The notes: generated from the sequence alone by a model not told the origin. A stretch of 64,000 bases of DNA from Planotetraspora sp. A-T 1434 (GCF_025420585.1 NZ_JAOEGB010000031.1:1-64000); one strand, 5' to 3'. Numbered from the stretch's first letter, positions 8,981 through 17,989 are shown. Program-made: numbers and translations.

Positions 8981-10426
8981 CAAGACCCCCTCGTCAGCTC
9001 GGCCGGACACACGCCGCAGGGCAGCGTGGTGGCGAACCCGGCGGACTGGCTGCCCCACAGCCGTCGCAGCCGAATCCGGGAGGCTTCCGCGGCGGCCTCG
9101 GTAACCGCGACCGCACGAGCCAGGTCGTCTTCGTGCGTCACCGTGCTGGTGACGTACAACGTCACGAGCGTGACCCCGGCCCCGGTGGCCTCCTCGGCCG
9201 CGGCCTGCCGGGCACGAGCCTGGTCGTAGGCATCACGGGCCGTCTCGTCCCGTCCGGTGCGGCGGCGGTAGTGCTCCCGGAACGCGGCGGCGTTGACCTC
9301 GTCCTCAAGCACCCGCATTGCCTCGGTGGCAGGCAGCGGCCGGTACTGCAGGCTGACCCGCTTCGAGTACGGGCCGGGGGCGACCAGCCGGCTGAGCACG
9401 TCGGCAGGAACGTTCTGGCGCGGCGCCTCGTGCCAGGCCCAGCTCACGCTGATCCCGCTGTCGTGCCGGTAGTGATCGGGGTGTTCCTCCGCGCCGATCG
9501 GACCGGCGTCCGCCCAGGTCAGGTCGTCGGCTCGGACGGTGTCCGCGCGGGCTGAGGGGTCGAACGCGGCGCGGACGATTCCGGCCAGCTCGTTCGCGGT
9601 TGCTCGGCCGGTGACGGTGACACCGCAGGAGCCGAGCGCGGAGGCCAGTGCCTCCATGGTGCTGCTCAGCTCGCCGATCGCGGTGCTCATGTCACCTTGG
9701 CCGGCGGGGGAGCGGGCCGGGTCGAAGGTCACGCTGACGTAGGTGTCCACGCGGGCGGCCGTCCGCGGAGCCGTACTGACGAGTTGCCGCATGAGCAGGG
9801 CTGCCGCCTCGGGTGCATCGGGGGACAGGTCACGGCCGATGGTGTCGGCGAGGGTGGAGCCGGGTTCGGGGGCGGTGTCGACGGCGACGGTGACCCAGCG
9901 GACGGCCGGCATGTGCCCGAGCGAGGCCAGCCAGGCGCCCCAGTTGGCCACCCATGTGTCGGCGTCCGACCGCTCGGCGAGCCAGGTGGAGGCCGGCGAG
10001 ACCTTCAGCGTCGCGGTGAACAACCCGGCGCGGCGGTCCCACACGATCCCGTACGGCCGGCCGAACGCGTCCTCAGCTGACAGAAGCCGGGTGGCGGCCA
10101 GCACGCCAGGAAGCTGAAAAGGCACGGGGGTGGGCGACGACCACTCCGGCCCGGTAGCGGGTGTGGCTGCGGGCCTTGCCGTACGACCAGCGGATTCGGC
10201 GAGTGACGAGGTGGGCGACGGGCACGCCGCTCACCCGGATCAGCACCAGCGCCCCGGCCAGGGCGGCGGGCGGGCCGGTGTAGAGCACCGCACGGGCGTC
10301 GATCGAGACCGCCAAGACCAGGGCGGTGAGCGCGCCCAGCGCGACGAACGTCCCGGTCGTGCCCAGGCCGAGCAGACCGAGACCGCGCCGCCTGCGCCAG
10401 CCCCCGTAGGTGCGCGCCTCCGTCAT
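8977..10426 (-). pseudogene. SCO6880-like conjugation protein, single-base frameshift
   Basis: The N-terminal part begins at ATG 10426 (MTEARTYGGWRRRRGLG), with two membrane helices over residues ~17-65 (PrgI-like), and reads to VVVAHPRAF. The rest (QLPGVLAATRLLSAEDAF to the stop at 8977) continues in another frame. Removing one base from the run of four A at 10117-10120 (TTTT on the coding strand) joins the two into one SCO6880-family protein of about 480 residues. The match to family members across the join is clear. It could be a true mutation, a homopolymer sequence error, or slippage. The protein normally partners with the VirB4-like ATPase encoded next to it. Confidence 0.8.
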
Positions 10427-11601
10427 CGCTGGTGGTCCTCTCGCATCGAGTTCGCCGCGGTTCTTGCCCCCGAGGCCAGGCCGCCGGCCACGGTCGCCGC
10501 CGCTGCCCCTGCCGGTCCCGCCGCTGTGGCTCCCGCCTTGGTGCGTGCCGCTGCTGACCCCGCGCTCGCCGTCGTCGTCGAGGAGGCACCTGGAGGAGGA
10601 GCGGAGGAGCCGCCGCCCGCCGCTTGCTCGCCGCCCAGCTGAGACGACATGAAGCCCGCGTGGCTGCGCGCGTCCCCGGCCGAGGAGGACGAACCCGAGC
10701 TGCGCAACGCGCTGAAGGCCACTGCCCCGGCCACGCCTGCGCCGAGGATGCCGCCACCTCCGCCGGCGGCTGCGAGGGAGCCGGTCGTCCAGGTGAAGAA
10801 CTTCATGAGCACCGGGAGGGCGATAAGCGACAGGAGGATCATCGCGAAGCCCATGAGGGCCGTCCGCGGATCTTTACCCTTGCCGATCATCGTGAAGGTC
10901 GTCGCGTAGACGGCTGCGGCGGCGGGCTTGTAGAAGATCAGCGCGAGCATCCAGCCGGTCAGCTTGCGAAACCACGGCTTGGTCAGCGTGGTCATCGAGC
11001 CGGCGGCGGCCAGGGGAAGCATGCCGGACAGGATGACCAGTGCCGCCTCGCGAAACAGCATGAGTGTGGCTTGGATCGCGCCGACCAGGATCGCGATGAT
11101 GCCCAACACGATCACGACACCGGGGGCCGCCGCGCCCAGGCCGAGCACTACTGTCAGCCGTTTCCCGAAGTCGCCCTGAGCGGCGGCATTGAGGACCCAA
11201 CTAGACCAGGCGTCACCAGCTTTGACGAGCATGGACGCGGTCAGGACCCCGATGGTAGAGGTCGCCGCGATCACGACCAGCCCGGATCCGACGTCGACCA
11301 GCGGGCTGCCCTTGCGGGTCAGCGCCATACGGCCGCCAGCACTGATCACACCGAGCACGGCGACGGCCACCGCGATCGGCAGCGTCCACTGGCGTAGGTG
11401 GTCCACGGCCGACTCATTGGCGAGATCCGTTGAGGGAATCTTCAGCCACCAGGACACCGTGTTGCCGACCACCCAGGCGACACCTTCCTGTATGGCCTTG
11501 GCGATCTCACCGAGCACGCCATTGGCGGCACCCGCTGCCACCTTCTCCATGACGTATTCAGTGATTGAGCACGTTGGGGATAGCAAGTTTTCGCACGACA
11601 T
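10423..11601 (-). CDS. TrbL/VirB6-like conjugation membrane protein
   Basis: 392 residues with about six membrane helices: roughly residues 72-90, 104-125, 155-180, 183-205, 215-238 and 250-275. After these comes a Gly-rich stretch and a low-complexity Ala/Ser/Gly tail from about 290. This is the layout of TrbL/VirB6-type channel proteins. The ATG at 11601 is followed by a short Cys-containing N-terminus (MSCENLLSPTC). It overlaps the next gene by four bases and sits just after the lipoprotein gene. Confidence 0.8.
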   Translation of the reverse strand: MSCENLLSPTCSITEYVMEKVAAGAANGVLGEIAKAIQEGVAWVVGNTVSWWLKIPSTDLANESAVDHLRQWTLPIAVAVAVLGVISAGGRMALTRKGSPLVDVGSGLVVIAATSTIGVLTASMLVKAGDAWSSWVLNAAAQGDFGKRLTVVLGLGAAAPGVVIVLGIIAILVGAIQATLMLFREAALVILSGMLPLAAAGSMTTLTKPWFRKLTGWMLALIFYKPAAAAVYATTFTMIGKGKDPRTALMGFAMILLSLIALPVLMKFFTWTTGSLAAAGGGGGILGAGVAGAVAFSALRSSGSSSSAGDARSHAGFMSSQLGGEQAAGGGSSAPPPGASSTTTASAGSAAARTKAGATAAGPAGAAAATVAGGLASGARTAANSMREDHQR

Positions 11602-11607
11602 GGCTGT

Positions 11608-12225
11608 TCACCCCTCGAAGCGGGTGTAGCCGTCGAGGGATTTAAGCGGGGTCGCCATCTTGCCCCAGTCGCCATCCACCGGAGCCACCACGCGCCAGTC
11701 ACCGTCCTGCCAGACAACCTGGATGCGGGTGGTGGCGCGCACGGTGGTTCCGCGCGGGTCAGGCCCGGCGCTGACGATATCTACAGTGGCGGCGTCAGAT
11801 GTGTAGGACTCCCACCGGTAGGCCTCCTCGTCTACGAATGCCTTGCCGAGCGGCCTACCTTGGGGGAGTCCGGCCTCCTGCCTGCGCTCCTCGTAGTTGG
11901 TTCGCGTCTGCTCCAGCAGTCGATCGGCATCCGGGCCGGTCACCTGCTCGGTGATGGTGGGCTCGAATACGGCCGGGCCCCACTGTGAGTTCGCCCGTAC
12001 ACCGATGTGGAGCGCGGCGAGCAGTGCGCCCTGTTGAGTGTGGGAGAAGCCTTGGGCTCGATCGCGGGCGAGCACGCGCGGGCCGTCGATGTCCGACAGC
12101 GGCAGCCGTACACCGTGGTAGTCCTGCCAGGTGATGTGCGGCTGGCGGGGTGACGGTGTGGGCGCGGGTGACGTGCCGCAGGCGGAGGCCGCGAGCAGTA
12201 TCAGTACGAGGGCCGGCGTCTTCAT
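11608..12225 (-). CDS. lipoprotein of the transfer operon (VirB8-like candidate)
   Basis: 205 residues. The N-terminus MKTPALVLILLAASAC is a lipoprotein signal with the lipobox ASAC and the acylated Cys at residue 16. A Pro/Ser linker is followed by an alpha/beta domain ending in IQVVWQDGDWRVVAPVDG, resembling NTF2/VirB8-like periplasmic domains found in actinobacterial transfer operons. It probably sits on the outer face of the membrane and supports channel assembly. VirB8 likeness is inferred from position and shape only. Confidence 0.7.
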   Translation of the reverse strand: MKTPALVLILLAASACGTSPAPTPSPRQPHITWQDYHGVRLPLSDIDGPRVLARDRAQGFSHTQQGALLAALHIGVRANSQWGPAVFEPTITEQVTGPDADRLLEQTRTNYEERRQEAGLPQGRPLGKAFVDEEAYRWESYTSDAATVDIVSAGPDPRGTTVRATTRIQVVWQDGDWRVVAPVDGDWGKMATPLKSLDGYTRFEG

Positions 12226-12512
12226 CGCAGAAACATTCCGACGATGCCGGACGCGGTCGCGGCGAGGCTTAGTCCGCCGAGCACCCAGGGGATGCCGGAG
12301 GCGCCGTCAGCGGCGAAGGAGGAGCGGTTCTTGCGGCCGATCGCCATCTGCGCGCCGCAGATGAGCAGGCCCGCGACCCCTGCGACGATCACTGCCCACT
12401 TGCCCCAGCCGAGTATCGTCGTGATCGGCTTGTCCAGGCCTGGTGGTGCGATCGGCTTCGGGTTCGGCACCGGCCCCATCTGAAGCATGTCGACAGCCGC
12501 GCTGACCAGCAT
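12222..12512 (-). CDS. pilin-like small membrane protein (VirB2-type candidate)
   Basis: 96 residues with two hydrophobic helices (WAVIVAGVAGLLICGAQMA and the C-terminal IPWVLGGLSLAATASGIVG) separated by a short basic loop (GRKNRS). This is the size and topology of VirB2-like or TrbC-like subunits. The ATG at 12512 has AAAGGGAGGG a few bases upstream, so it is preferred over the longer frame up to 12602. It is the first gene of the minus-strand transfer operon. Confidence 0.72.
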   Translation of the reverse strand: MLVSAAVDMLQMGPVPNPKPIAPPGLDKPITTILGWGKWAVIVAGVAGLLICGAQMAIGRKNRSSFAADGASGIPWVLGGLSLAATASGIVGMFLR

Positions 12513-12704
12513 GGATTGCCCTCCCTTTGCTATGTCGTATCGATGGATTGTCGCAGTGCGTAGCGTACTCGTCACGCTAGGTGGGTACATTCCAGAGCGC
12601 AAGCAGTCTCAAACGGCTGCATCTGACTTCAGGTATTCACAAGACGTGCTGTCGCAGTCGCGTGGGGGAAACTAAACGGTGACCGCTGACCACAAGGAGT
12701 GACG
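12513..12704. promoter_or_regulatory. divergent control region of the two transfer operons
   Basis: This 192-base gap separates the minus-strand transfer operon from the plus-strand HTH/hydrolase operon. It contains an inverted repeat TAGCGT (12561-12566) / ACGCTA (12574-12579), and two direct copies of TGTCGCAGT (12549-12557 and 12650-12658). These could be operators for the small HTH proteins encoded beside it. No convincing -35/-10 pair could be fixed. Confidence 0.4.
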
Positions 12705-12983
12705 ATGACCGAGCCGCTTGGCCGTGACCCGGACGTGCTGACCACGAGGGAGCTGGCCGCCAAGCTCGGGCTGTCGGCCCAGACCGTCCGCCGCATGGCC
12801 AACGCCGGTCAGATCCCGGCGCTGCGGACCGGCAAGGACTACCGGTACTCCTGGAACGCGGTCCTCGACGTGCTGCGACAGCCCCATCCGATAACGGGGA
12901 GCAGTGACCATGACGAGAGCAGGCCGCCGGGCGCCGGACTGCTGGCGACCCAGCAGGCCAAAGAGCGCGCACGGGAGCTGTGA
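12705..12983 (+). CDS. small MerR/excisionase-like HTH protein
   Basis: 92 residues. An N-terminal HTH of the MerR/BldC/excisionase type is visible: LTTRELAAKLGLSAQ, TVRRMANAGQIPALRT and KDYRYSWNAVLDVL. The start at 12705 is set by AAGGAG five bases upstream; a GTG six bases earlier is less likely. The C-terminal ~35 residues are hydrophilic. It probably binds DNA and controls the divergent transfer operons. Confidence 0.8.
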   Translation: MTEPLGRDPDVLTTRELAAKLGLSAQTVRRMANAGQIPALRTGKDYRYSWNAVLDVLRQPHPITGSSDHDESRPPGAGLLATQQAKERAREL

Positions 12984-12998
12984 CCTCGGCCGGGTTCG

Positions 12999-13919
12999 GT
13001 GAGCGCGCGGCTGCTCGCGGCGGCCGTATGCCTTGTCATCGCGGTGCCGCTCGGGCTCGTCCTCGCGGTCTCGGTGTTGAGCGGTTCGGCTGGTTGCGCC
13101 CAGGGCCAGTCGGGTGACATCCCGCCGGACTACCTGCGGCTGTATCAGCAGGCGGGACAGGCGTACGGCATCCCCTGGCAGGTGCTCGCCGGCATCGGCA
13201 AGGCCGAGAGCGACCACGGCCGCGGTGCTGCCGTTGGCATTCATAACGGTGCGAACCACGCGGGTGCGATGGGGCCGATGCAGTTCCTCGGCTCGACCTG
13301 GACGACGTACGGCGTAGACGGTAACGGCGATGGGCGGGCGAACGTCTACGACCCGGCCGACGCGATCCCGTCGGCGGCGAAGTATCTGGAGGCGAGCGGC
13401 GCACCGGGCGATTTGTACCGGGCGATCTGGCGCTACAACCACGCCGACTGGTACGTGCGCCGCGTCCTCGACTTCGCCCGCGGATACTCGGGCTCTGCGG
13501 TCGTGGGGGAGGAATTGTGCGCGTTGCCCGCTGCGCCGAGCGCCGTTGCTGGGCGAGTGGTCGCATACGCCCGGATGCAACTCGGCAAGCCGTATGTCTG
13601 GGGAGCGGAGGGGCCGGGCTCCTTCGACTGCTCCGGGCTGACCATGCGCGCCTATCAGTACGCCGGGATCCTGCTGCCCCGCGTCGCCGCCGACCAATGG
13701 CGCCAGGGACCGGCTGTTGTTCGCGGCCAGGAGCAACCAGGCGACCTGGTCTTTATGCGTTCAGGAGCCGGTGGCCCCGGACATGTAGGGATCGTCGTCG
13801 CTCCCGGCGAGATGATCCACGCACCGCGCACCGGAGACGTCGTGCGCTACGCGTCCTATTCCGCTCGTTCTGACGTGGCCGGGTTCACCCGGCCAGCACT
13901 CTCGTGGGAGAAGAGATGA
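12999..13919 (+). CDS. lytic transglycosylase / NlpC-P60 peptidoglycan hydrolase
   Basis: 306 residues from a GTG start. A membrane anchor or signal (residues ~4-30) is followed by a lytic transglycosylase domain (catalytic Glu in GIGKAESDHGRG, then AGAMGPMQFLGSTW) and a C-terminal NlpC/P60 peptidase domain (catalytic Cys in GSFDCSGLTMRAYQ, His in GPGHVGIVVAPGE). It is the VirB1-like enzyme that locally opens the cell wall for the conjugation channel. Its 3' end overlaps the next gene (ATGA). A decayed copy of its 3' half lies at 27148-27453. Confidence 0.9.
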   Translation: MSARLLAAAVCLVIAVPLGLVLAVSVLSGSAGCAQGQSGDIPPDYLRLYQQAGQAYGIPWQVLAGIGKAESDHGRGAAVGIHNGANHAGAMGPMQFLGSTWTTYGVDGNGDGRANVYDPADAIPSAAKYLEASGAPGDLYRAIWRYNHADWYVRRVLDFARGYSGSAVVGEELCALPAAPSAVAGRVVAYARMQLGKPYVWGAEGPGSFDCSGLTMRAYQYAGILLPRVAADQWRQGPAVVRGQEQPGDLVFMRSGAGGPGHVGIVVAPGEMIHAPRTGDVVRYASYSARSDVAGFTRPALSWEKR

Positions 13920-14121
13920 AGGTCCTCACCTTGGCTGAGCTGCAGCAGCTCCCGGCCACCGTCGGCTTGCTCACCGCCGCCCAGGCTCTCGGCCTCGGCC
14001 GAACCAAGGCGTACGAGTTGGCGAAGAAGGGCGAGTTCCCCTGCCGCATCATCCGCGTCGGCGTCGCCTACCTCGTCCCAACAGCCGAACTGCTCAAGTT
14101 GCTCGGCGTGGATCTGCCAAT
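13613..14121 (+). repeat. left copy of a ~509-bp imperfect direct repeat
   Basis: This segment (end of the hydrolase gene plus the small HTH gene) recurs at 27148-27656 in the same orientation. The two copies bracket about 13 kb containing IS21, IS1380 and the Wadjet operon. The left copy is the intact one. The divergence between them suggests two related elements rather than a fresh duplication. Confidence 0.8.
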
Positions 14122-14137
14122 CGCGACCGACCGCTGA
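13916..14137 (+). CDS. small HTH (excisionase-like) protein
   Basis: 73 residues starting at ATG 13916 inside the ATGA overlap with the hydrolase gene. The HTH of the excisionase/MerR type reads TVGLLTAAQALGLGRTKAYE, then LAKKGEFPCRIIRVG and YLVPTAELLKLLGV. In many actinobacterial elements such a protein sits next to the integrase as excisionase; here no integrase follows. It is the second small HTH in this operon. Confidence 0.75.
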   Translation: MKVLTLAELQQLPATVGLLTAAQALGLGRTKAYELAKKGEFPCRIIRVGVAYLVPTAELLKLLGVDLPIATDR

Positions 14138-14576
14138 CGCCGAGGACTTTGTAGCCGCACCCACAAGGATGTTCGCCAGGAACAGGTGACAGGAATTGAA
14201 CCCGGACCAGTAAGAGGGTTCTCACCCGCGGGTTTGCTCTTTCGGCAGTTCGTGACCATGGGGCTGTGCCGGGTTCAGCGGCGTTTGCCTCAGTCTTGTC
14301 CGAGTGGTGTGCCGCGTGCGCGCACCGTTGGTCTCGCCCATGGGGGGTTCAAGTCGGTAGAGACACGTTTGATACGTACATGCCTTCGCCGCGTCCACCC
14401 GGCTCGTTCTCCCTGGTCAGATTCTCTGCTCTCAGCCCTGCCCCTGCCACCGGTGCAGATGCTGAGCATGCGGAGCAGCAAGGCGATTGGGAAGAAGACG
14501 CCGAGTTGCCCACAGCGGACAACGGAAACGGCTGGACGTTGCAGCGAGAGGCCTGGCAGTAGGCACAGCAAAACCG
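14138..14576. other. region without a recognised gene
   Basis: 439 bases between the small HTH gene and the IS21 remnant. Open frames here have no convincing start, ribosome binding site or family motif. A tRNA-3'-end-like phrase on the minus strand (GGGTTCAATTCC at about 14191-14202) does not fold into a full tRNA. It could be a remnant of an attachment site, but this cannot be shown. Confidence 0.5.
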
Positions 14577-14639
14577 TCAGGCAGACGGAGATCTGCCCAG
14601 CGGCGTTGACATCGCCCGGGCGTTCGCTCGTAGCCCACT

Positions 14640-14774
14640 GGGGTCCCAGCGTTGTGCGCGGGCGGTGGCCAGCACGTCGGGCGCGGCTTTGCGGGCGTAG
14701 GGGAAGCGCATCCGGCGGAACAACGCCTCCAGTTCGGCGGGGATCGGCGGGGCCGCGGGCAGGGTAACGCTCAC
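14640..14774 (-). pseudogene. istB: istB, N-terminal fragment only
   Basis: ATG at 14774 overlaps the istA stop as in intact IS21 elements. The first 45 residues (IPAELEALFRRMRFPYARK then VLATARAQRWDP) match the N-terminus of the IstB helper ATPase. After this the frame continues only ~20 codons with unrelated sequence. Walker A and B motifs are absent, so no ATPase is made. Confidence 0.75.
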
Positions 14775-16351
14775 GAACGGTCTCCATTGCCAGTAGTCGT
14801 CGATGTCGATGTCGACGTGCTCGATGTTGCTGTGGTGGGGCGCAGGGCGGCCCAGGAGGCGGTGCCGGGCTGGGCCGAGTGGGTTTCATCAGCGCGGGCC
14901 TGCTCACCGGCGCCGGCGTGGACGGCGAGGTGGTCGCAGATGGAGGCCAGGTCGGATTCGGCGAAGCGGCCGCCTATCGCGGCCAGGCCGAGCGCCTCGT
15001 CCACGCGAGCAGCGCCCAGCAGGGCGGCCAGCTCGACCGCGCGGGCCATCTTGGCGCGGATCCGTGGCACTCCGGTGGCGGCGGCTTCGATCAGCCACGC
15101 CTCCGCGCCCGGCCCGATCGCCAGGAACGCCTGCTCTGCCTTGGTCTGCGGCCGTGGTCTGGGCGCTTTGGGCCCGTTGCCGCCGCCGTGCTCGGGATAG
15201 TGCTCATCGACGATCCGTGGCCGGCCCGGCGTGGACAAAGCATGCCGCCACAGTTCCTTCAGACCACCGTTGCCCGCTGCATCCCCGTCGAGGTCGCGGC
15301 CGACGATGACGAGTTCCTCTCCGTGCACCCGGCACCACACCGTGCTGCCTTCGTGGCCGGGCGGGACCGAGTACCGCACATCCCCGAAGCGGACGGTCCG
15401 GTCGTCGCGGACCAGCCGTTCGTCGCCGAGTGCGAGCACGAACGGGTCGGCAGGCAGCACGTGCAGGCGCGCGCGTTCCTCGGCCAGCATCTCGACCGGG
15501 GCGCGATGCGTCTCACGGTGGCGGCGGCCGTTGATGTGCTCACCCCACGCGGCGCAGGCCTCCTCCAACTCGGTGAACGTGGAGTAAGCGGCGCGCAGGT
15601 TGGTGTGGGTCGGCACCAGATCCGCCTTGGCGATCTTCACCGTCGCCTCCACCCCACCCTTGGACTCGGGGTCGAACGGCTCGCACGTGGCCACCACACA
15701 CCCGTAATGCCGCCCCAACTCCACCATCCGCGGATGCCGCACCGGGATCCGGGCGATGTGCTCGACGGTGACCGTCTTGGCGTTGTCGGTCAGCAGATAC
15801 GTCGGCGCCCCACCCAGGATGCGCAACCCCTGATCCAGGCACGCGGTCAACGTGCCCAGCGTCTGATCCCATGCCGGGATCACCACCCGAAACCGCGACC
15901 AGGCCAGCCAGCAGCAAAACAGCTGCGTGCGCCGCTCGCCGATCCTCGGTCCCTCGCCCCAGTCCCACTGCAGCCACATCCCCGGCTCGGGCACCCACGG
16001 CCGGTAGACCCGCCGCCGCCCCGCCTTCCACGCCGCCTTAATCTGCGCGACCGCCCGCCGCGTGGTCCTCTCCGACCCGGCAAACCCCATCACGACCAGG
16101 TCCTTGTGCACCACGTCCGCGCGGATCTTCCCCTTCGACCGGTCGACCTTCTCCTCGATCTTCGCCAGGAACGCGTCGATCACCTTCGGCCGCGGCGCGC
16201 TCGCGTGTGGGTTGCCGCCTGCCGCGCGGATCGCGACATACCGCTGCACCGTCTTGGGGTCACACCCCGCCAACTGCGCCGCCGACCAGGCGCACCCGGT
16301 CAAGTCGTAAGCCTCGTAAATCTCCATGAGCTCCATGCCAGACTTCGTCAC
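14771..16351 (-). CDS. istA: IS21 transposase IstA
   Basis: 526 residues. An N-terminal HTH (CAWSAAQLAGCDPKTVQRYV) is followed by a DDE catalytic core: first Asp in MWLQWDWGEGPRIGE, second Asp in TYLLTDNAKTV, and Glu in DPESKGGVEATVKIAKADLV. The C-terminal beta-barrel region is present and ends in a Ser/Thr-rich low-complexity tail just before istB. The length is normal for the family. It cuts and joins the element ends together with IstB. Confidence 0.9.
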   Translation of the reverse strand: MTKSGMELMEIYEAYDLTGCAWSAAQLAGCDPKTVQRYVAIRAAGGNPHASAPRPKVIDAFLAKIEEKVDRSKGKIRADVVHKDLVVMGFAGSERTTRRAVAQIKAAWKAGRRRVYRPWVPEPGMWLQWDWGEGPRIGERRTQLFCCWLAWSRFRVVIPAWDQTLGTLTACLDQGLRILGGAPTYLLTDNAKTVTVEHIARIPVRHPRMVELGRHYGCVVATCEPFDPESKGGVEATVKIAKADLVPTHTNLRAAYSTFTELEEACAAWGEHINGRRHRETHRAPVEMLAEERARLHVLPADPFVLALGDERLVRDDRTVRFGDVRYSVPPGHEGSTVWCRVHGEELVIVGRDLDGDAAGNGGLKELWRHALSTPGRPRIVDEHYPEHGGGNGPKAPRPRPQTKAEQAFLAIGPGAEAWLIEAAATGVPRIRAKMARAVELAALLGAARVDEALGLAAIGGRFAESDLASICDHLAVHAGAGEQARADETHSAQPGTASWAALRPTTATSSTSTSTSTTTGNGDRS

Positions 16352-16353
16352 GG

Positions 16354-16417
16354 CCCCCTCCGCGGGTCTTGAGGTTCAGGTCTCGACAACCCGCAACCCA
16401 AGCCCCCGCGGAGGGGG
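16354..16417. repeat. 13-bp perfect inverted repeat upstream of istA
   Basis: CCCCCTCCGCGGG at 16354-16366 is matched by its reverse complement CCCGCGGAGGGGG at 16405-16417, with 38 bases between. It lies just upstream of istA and inside the presumed element end. It may be part of the terminal repeat structure or a hairpin that limits read-through into istA. Confidence 0.6.
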
Positions 16418-16546
16418 ACCCGCGCTGTGACACACGGACAAGATCAGGAGAACAACCTGGCCATTGACCAGGATTTTTGATGGCCGCCAGCCGGGAACTG
16501 CTGTCCGTCAGCCTCGACTTTTCTGTCCGCTCAGCAAGACTTCCAC

Positions 16547-17989
16547 GTGACCGCTCTCATGAAGCGTACGCGATGGGATCACCGGCTGTCTGTCGCCGGG
16601 AACGCCAGAGGACTCGTTGGCCACGCAGGAGCCGTCTTACTGCGCAAGTGCGCTGATCAGACAGGCTTGACCACCGAACTCGGGGCGGTGTTCGCGCGGT
16701 TGGAGTCCTCCCCGCTGTGGGATCGCGGGGTGGTGATGGTCCAGCTCGCGGTGGCGATCGTGCTGGGGGCCACGAGCATGCGGCAGATCAGCGTGCTGGC
16801 CCATCAGGCGGAGGTGTTCGGTGATCCGCCGTCGGACTCGACGGTGCGCCGGGCCCTGGAGACGGCCGGTGGCGATCCGGTGCTGCTTGGGCGGGTCGCT
16901 CGGGCGCGGGCGAAGGTTCGCGGCCGTGTGTGGGAGTTGATTGAGGCGACCGGGGCGGGTTTCCCCTGGCTGGTCGTGGCGGGGAAGGTACTGACCGGCT
17001 GGGTCGTGATCGACATCGACGCCACGCTGATCACCGCGCACTCCGACAAGCAGGGCGCATCGGCCACGTTCAAGCGTGGCTTCGGATTCCATCCGCTGGC
17101 GGCCTGGTGCGCCAACACCCACGAATCGCTGGCCATGCTGTTGCGGACCGGCTCGGCAGGGTCGAATACCGTGGTCGACCATCTGGACGTCCTGGCTGCG
17201 GCGATCGCGCAGATCCCCGCCGCTCGGCGGGCCAAGCTGCTGATCCGGATCGACGGCGCGGGTGCCACCCATGACCTGCTGAACCGGTTGCAGGCGTTGA
17301 ACACCACCCGCCGGACCGTCCGCTTCACCGTCGGCTGGACCATCACCGAGGTCGACGAGGCGGCGATCGCCGCGCTCCCGGCCGCCGCATGGGACGTGGG
17401 CCTGTGTCAGGACGGCACCCTTGCCGGCAGCGCCCACGCCGCCGAACTGACCGGCGTGAACACCCGCGCGGCCGGGTGGAAGGTGCGGCTGATCGTCCGC
17501 CGGGTCCGGCCGTCGCGGCGGCACCAGGCCAATCTCACCGCGTTGGAGAAGGCGACCGGCTGGAAATATTCGATCATCGCCACCAATCTCGGCCCTCGGG
17601 GGATGCGCGGCGTGTCGGGCAGCCATCAGGCGCAGTTCATCGACGTGCTGCACCGCTCCCACGCATGCGTGGAGGACCGGGTGCGTACCAACAAGGCCAT
17701 GGGCCTGCGCAACCTGCCCTCTGCGACCTGGACGGTCAACGTCGGCTGGGTCCTGGCCGCCAACCTCGCCGCCGACATCGACGCCTGGACGAGGCTGCTC
17801 GGCCTGTACGACGACATTGACCTTGGCAAGGCTGAGCCGCAGACCCTGCGCTACTGCCTGTGGCACCTGCCCGCCCGGCTCGTCTCACACGCCGGCCGCC
17901 GCATCCTGAAGATCAGCGTCACCTGGCCATGGAAGAGCGCCTTCGTGACCTGCTGGCAGCGCTTGTGCGCCCTCCCAGCACCGGGCTGA
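16547..17989 (+). CDS. IS1380-family transposase
   Basis: 480 residues, full length for the family. Conserved features include the N-terminal RWDHRLSVAGNARGLVGHAG, DPPSDSTVRRALE, and the catalytic Asp region VVIDIDATLITAHSDKQGA. The next is LLIRIDGAGATHDLLNRL, with the family-typical late segment GLRNLPSATWTVNVGWVLAA. GTG at 16547 and ATG at 16559 are both possible starts. It appears intact. Confidence 0.88.
   Translation: MTALMKRTRWDHRLSVAGNARGLVGHAGAVLLRKCADQTGLTTELGAVFARLESSPLWDRGVVMVQLAVAIVLGATSMRQISVLAHQAEVFGDPPSDSTVRRALETAGGDPVLLGRVARARAKVRGRVWELIEATGAGFPWLVVAGKVLTGWVVIDIDATLITAHSDKQGASATFKRGFGFHPLAAWCANTHESLAMLLRTGSAGSNTVVDHLDVLAAAIAQIPAARRAKLLIRIDGAGATHDLLNRLQALNTTRRTVRFTVGWTITEVDEAAIAALPAAAWDVGLCQDGTLAGSAHAAELTGVNTRAAGWKVRLIVRRVRPSRRHQANLTALEKATGWKYSIIATNLGPRGMRGVSGSHQAQFIDVLHRSHACVEDRVRTNKAMGLRNLPSATWTVNVGWVLAANLAADIDAWTRLLGLYDDIDLGKAEPQTLRYCLWHLPARLVSHAGRRILKISVTWPWKSAFVTCWQRLCALPAPG

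Larger units (their letters stand above)
14640..16434 (-). mobile_element. IS21-family element, 3' truncated
   Basis: Contains a full istA and only the first ~45 codons of istB. After about 14640 the istB frame departs from the family sequence, so the downstream end of the element is lost. The upstream end is placed near 16434, where TGTGTCACAGCGCGGG (read on the minus strand) could be the terminal repeat; this boundary is approximate. A 13-bp inverted repeat lies between that end and istA. Without IstB it is unlikely to transpose unaided. Confidence 0.75.

Noticed and set aside
14150-14270. tRNA-like T-arm phrase on the minus strand (GGGTTCAATTCC) as a possible attachment site
   Set aside because: No anticodon arm, D arm or paired acceptor stem can be folded around it, and no second copy was found at the other end of the element.
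14290-14907. Long minus-strand frame with a hydrophobic stretch between the HTH gene and IS21
   Set aside because: It overlaps the istA/istB start in another frame, has no ribosome binding site, and its composition is that of a shadow frame.
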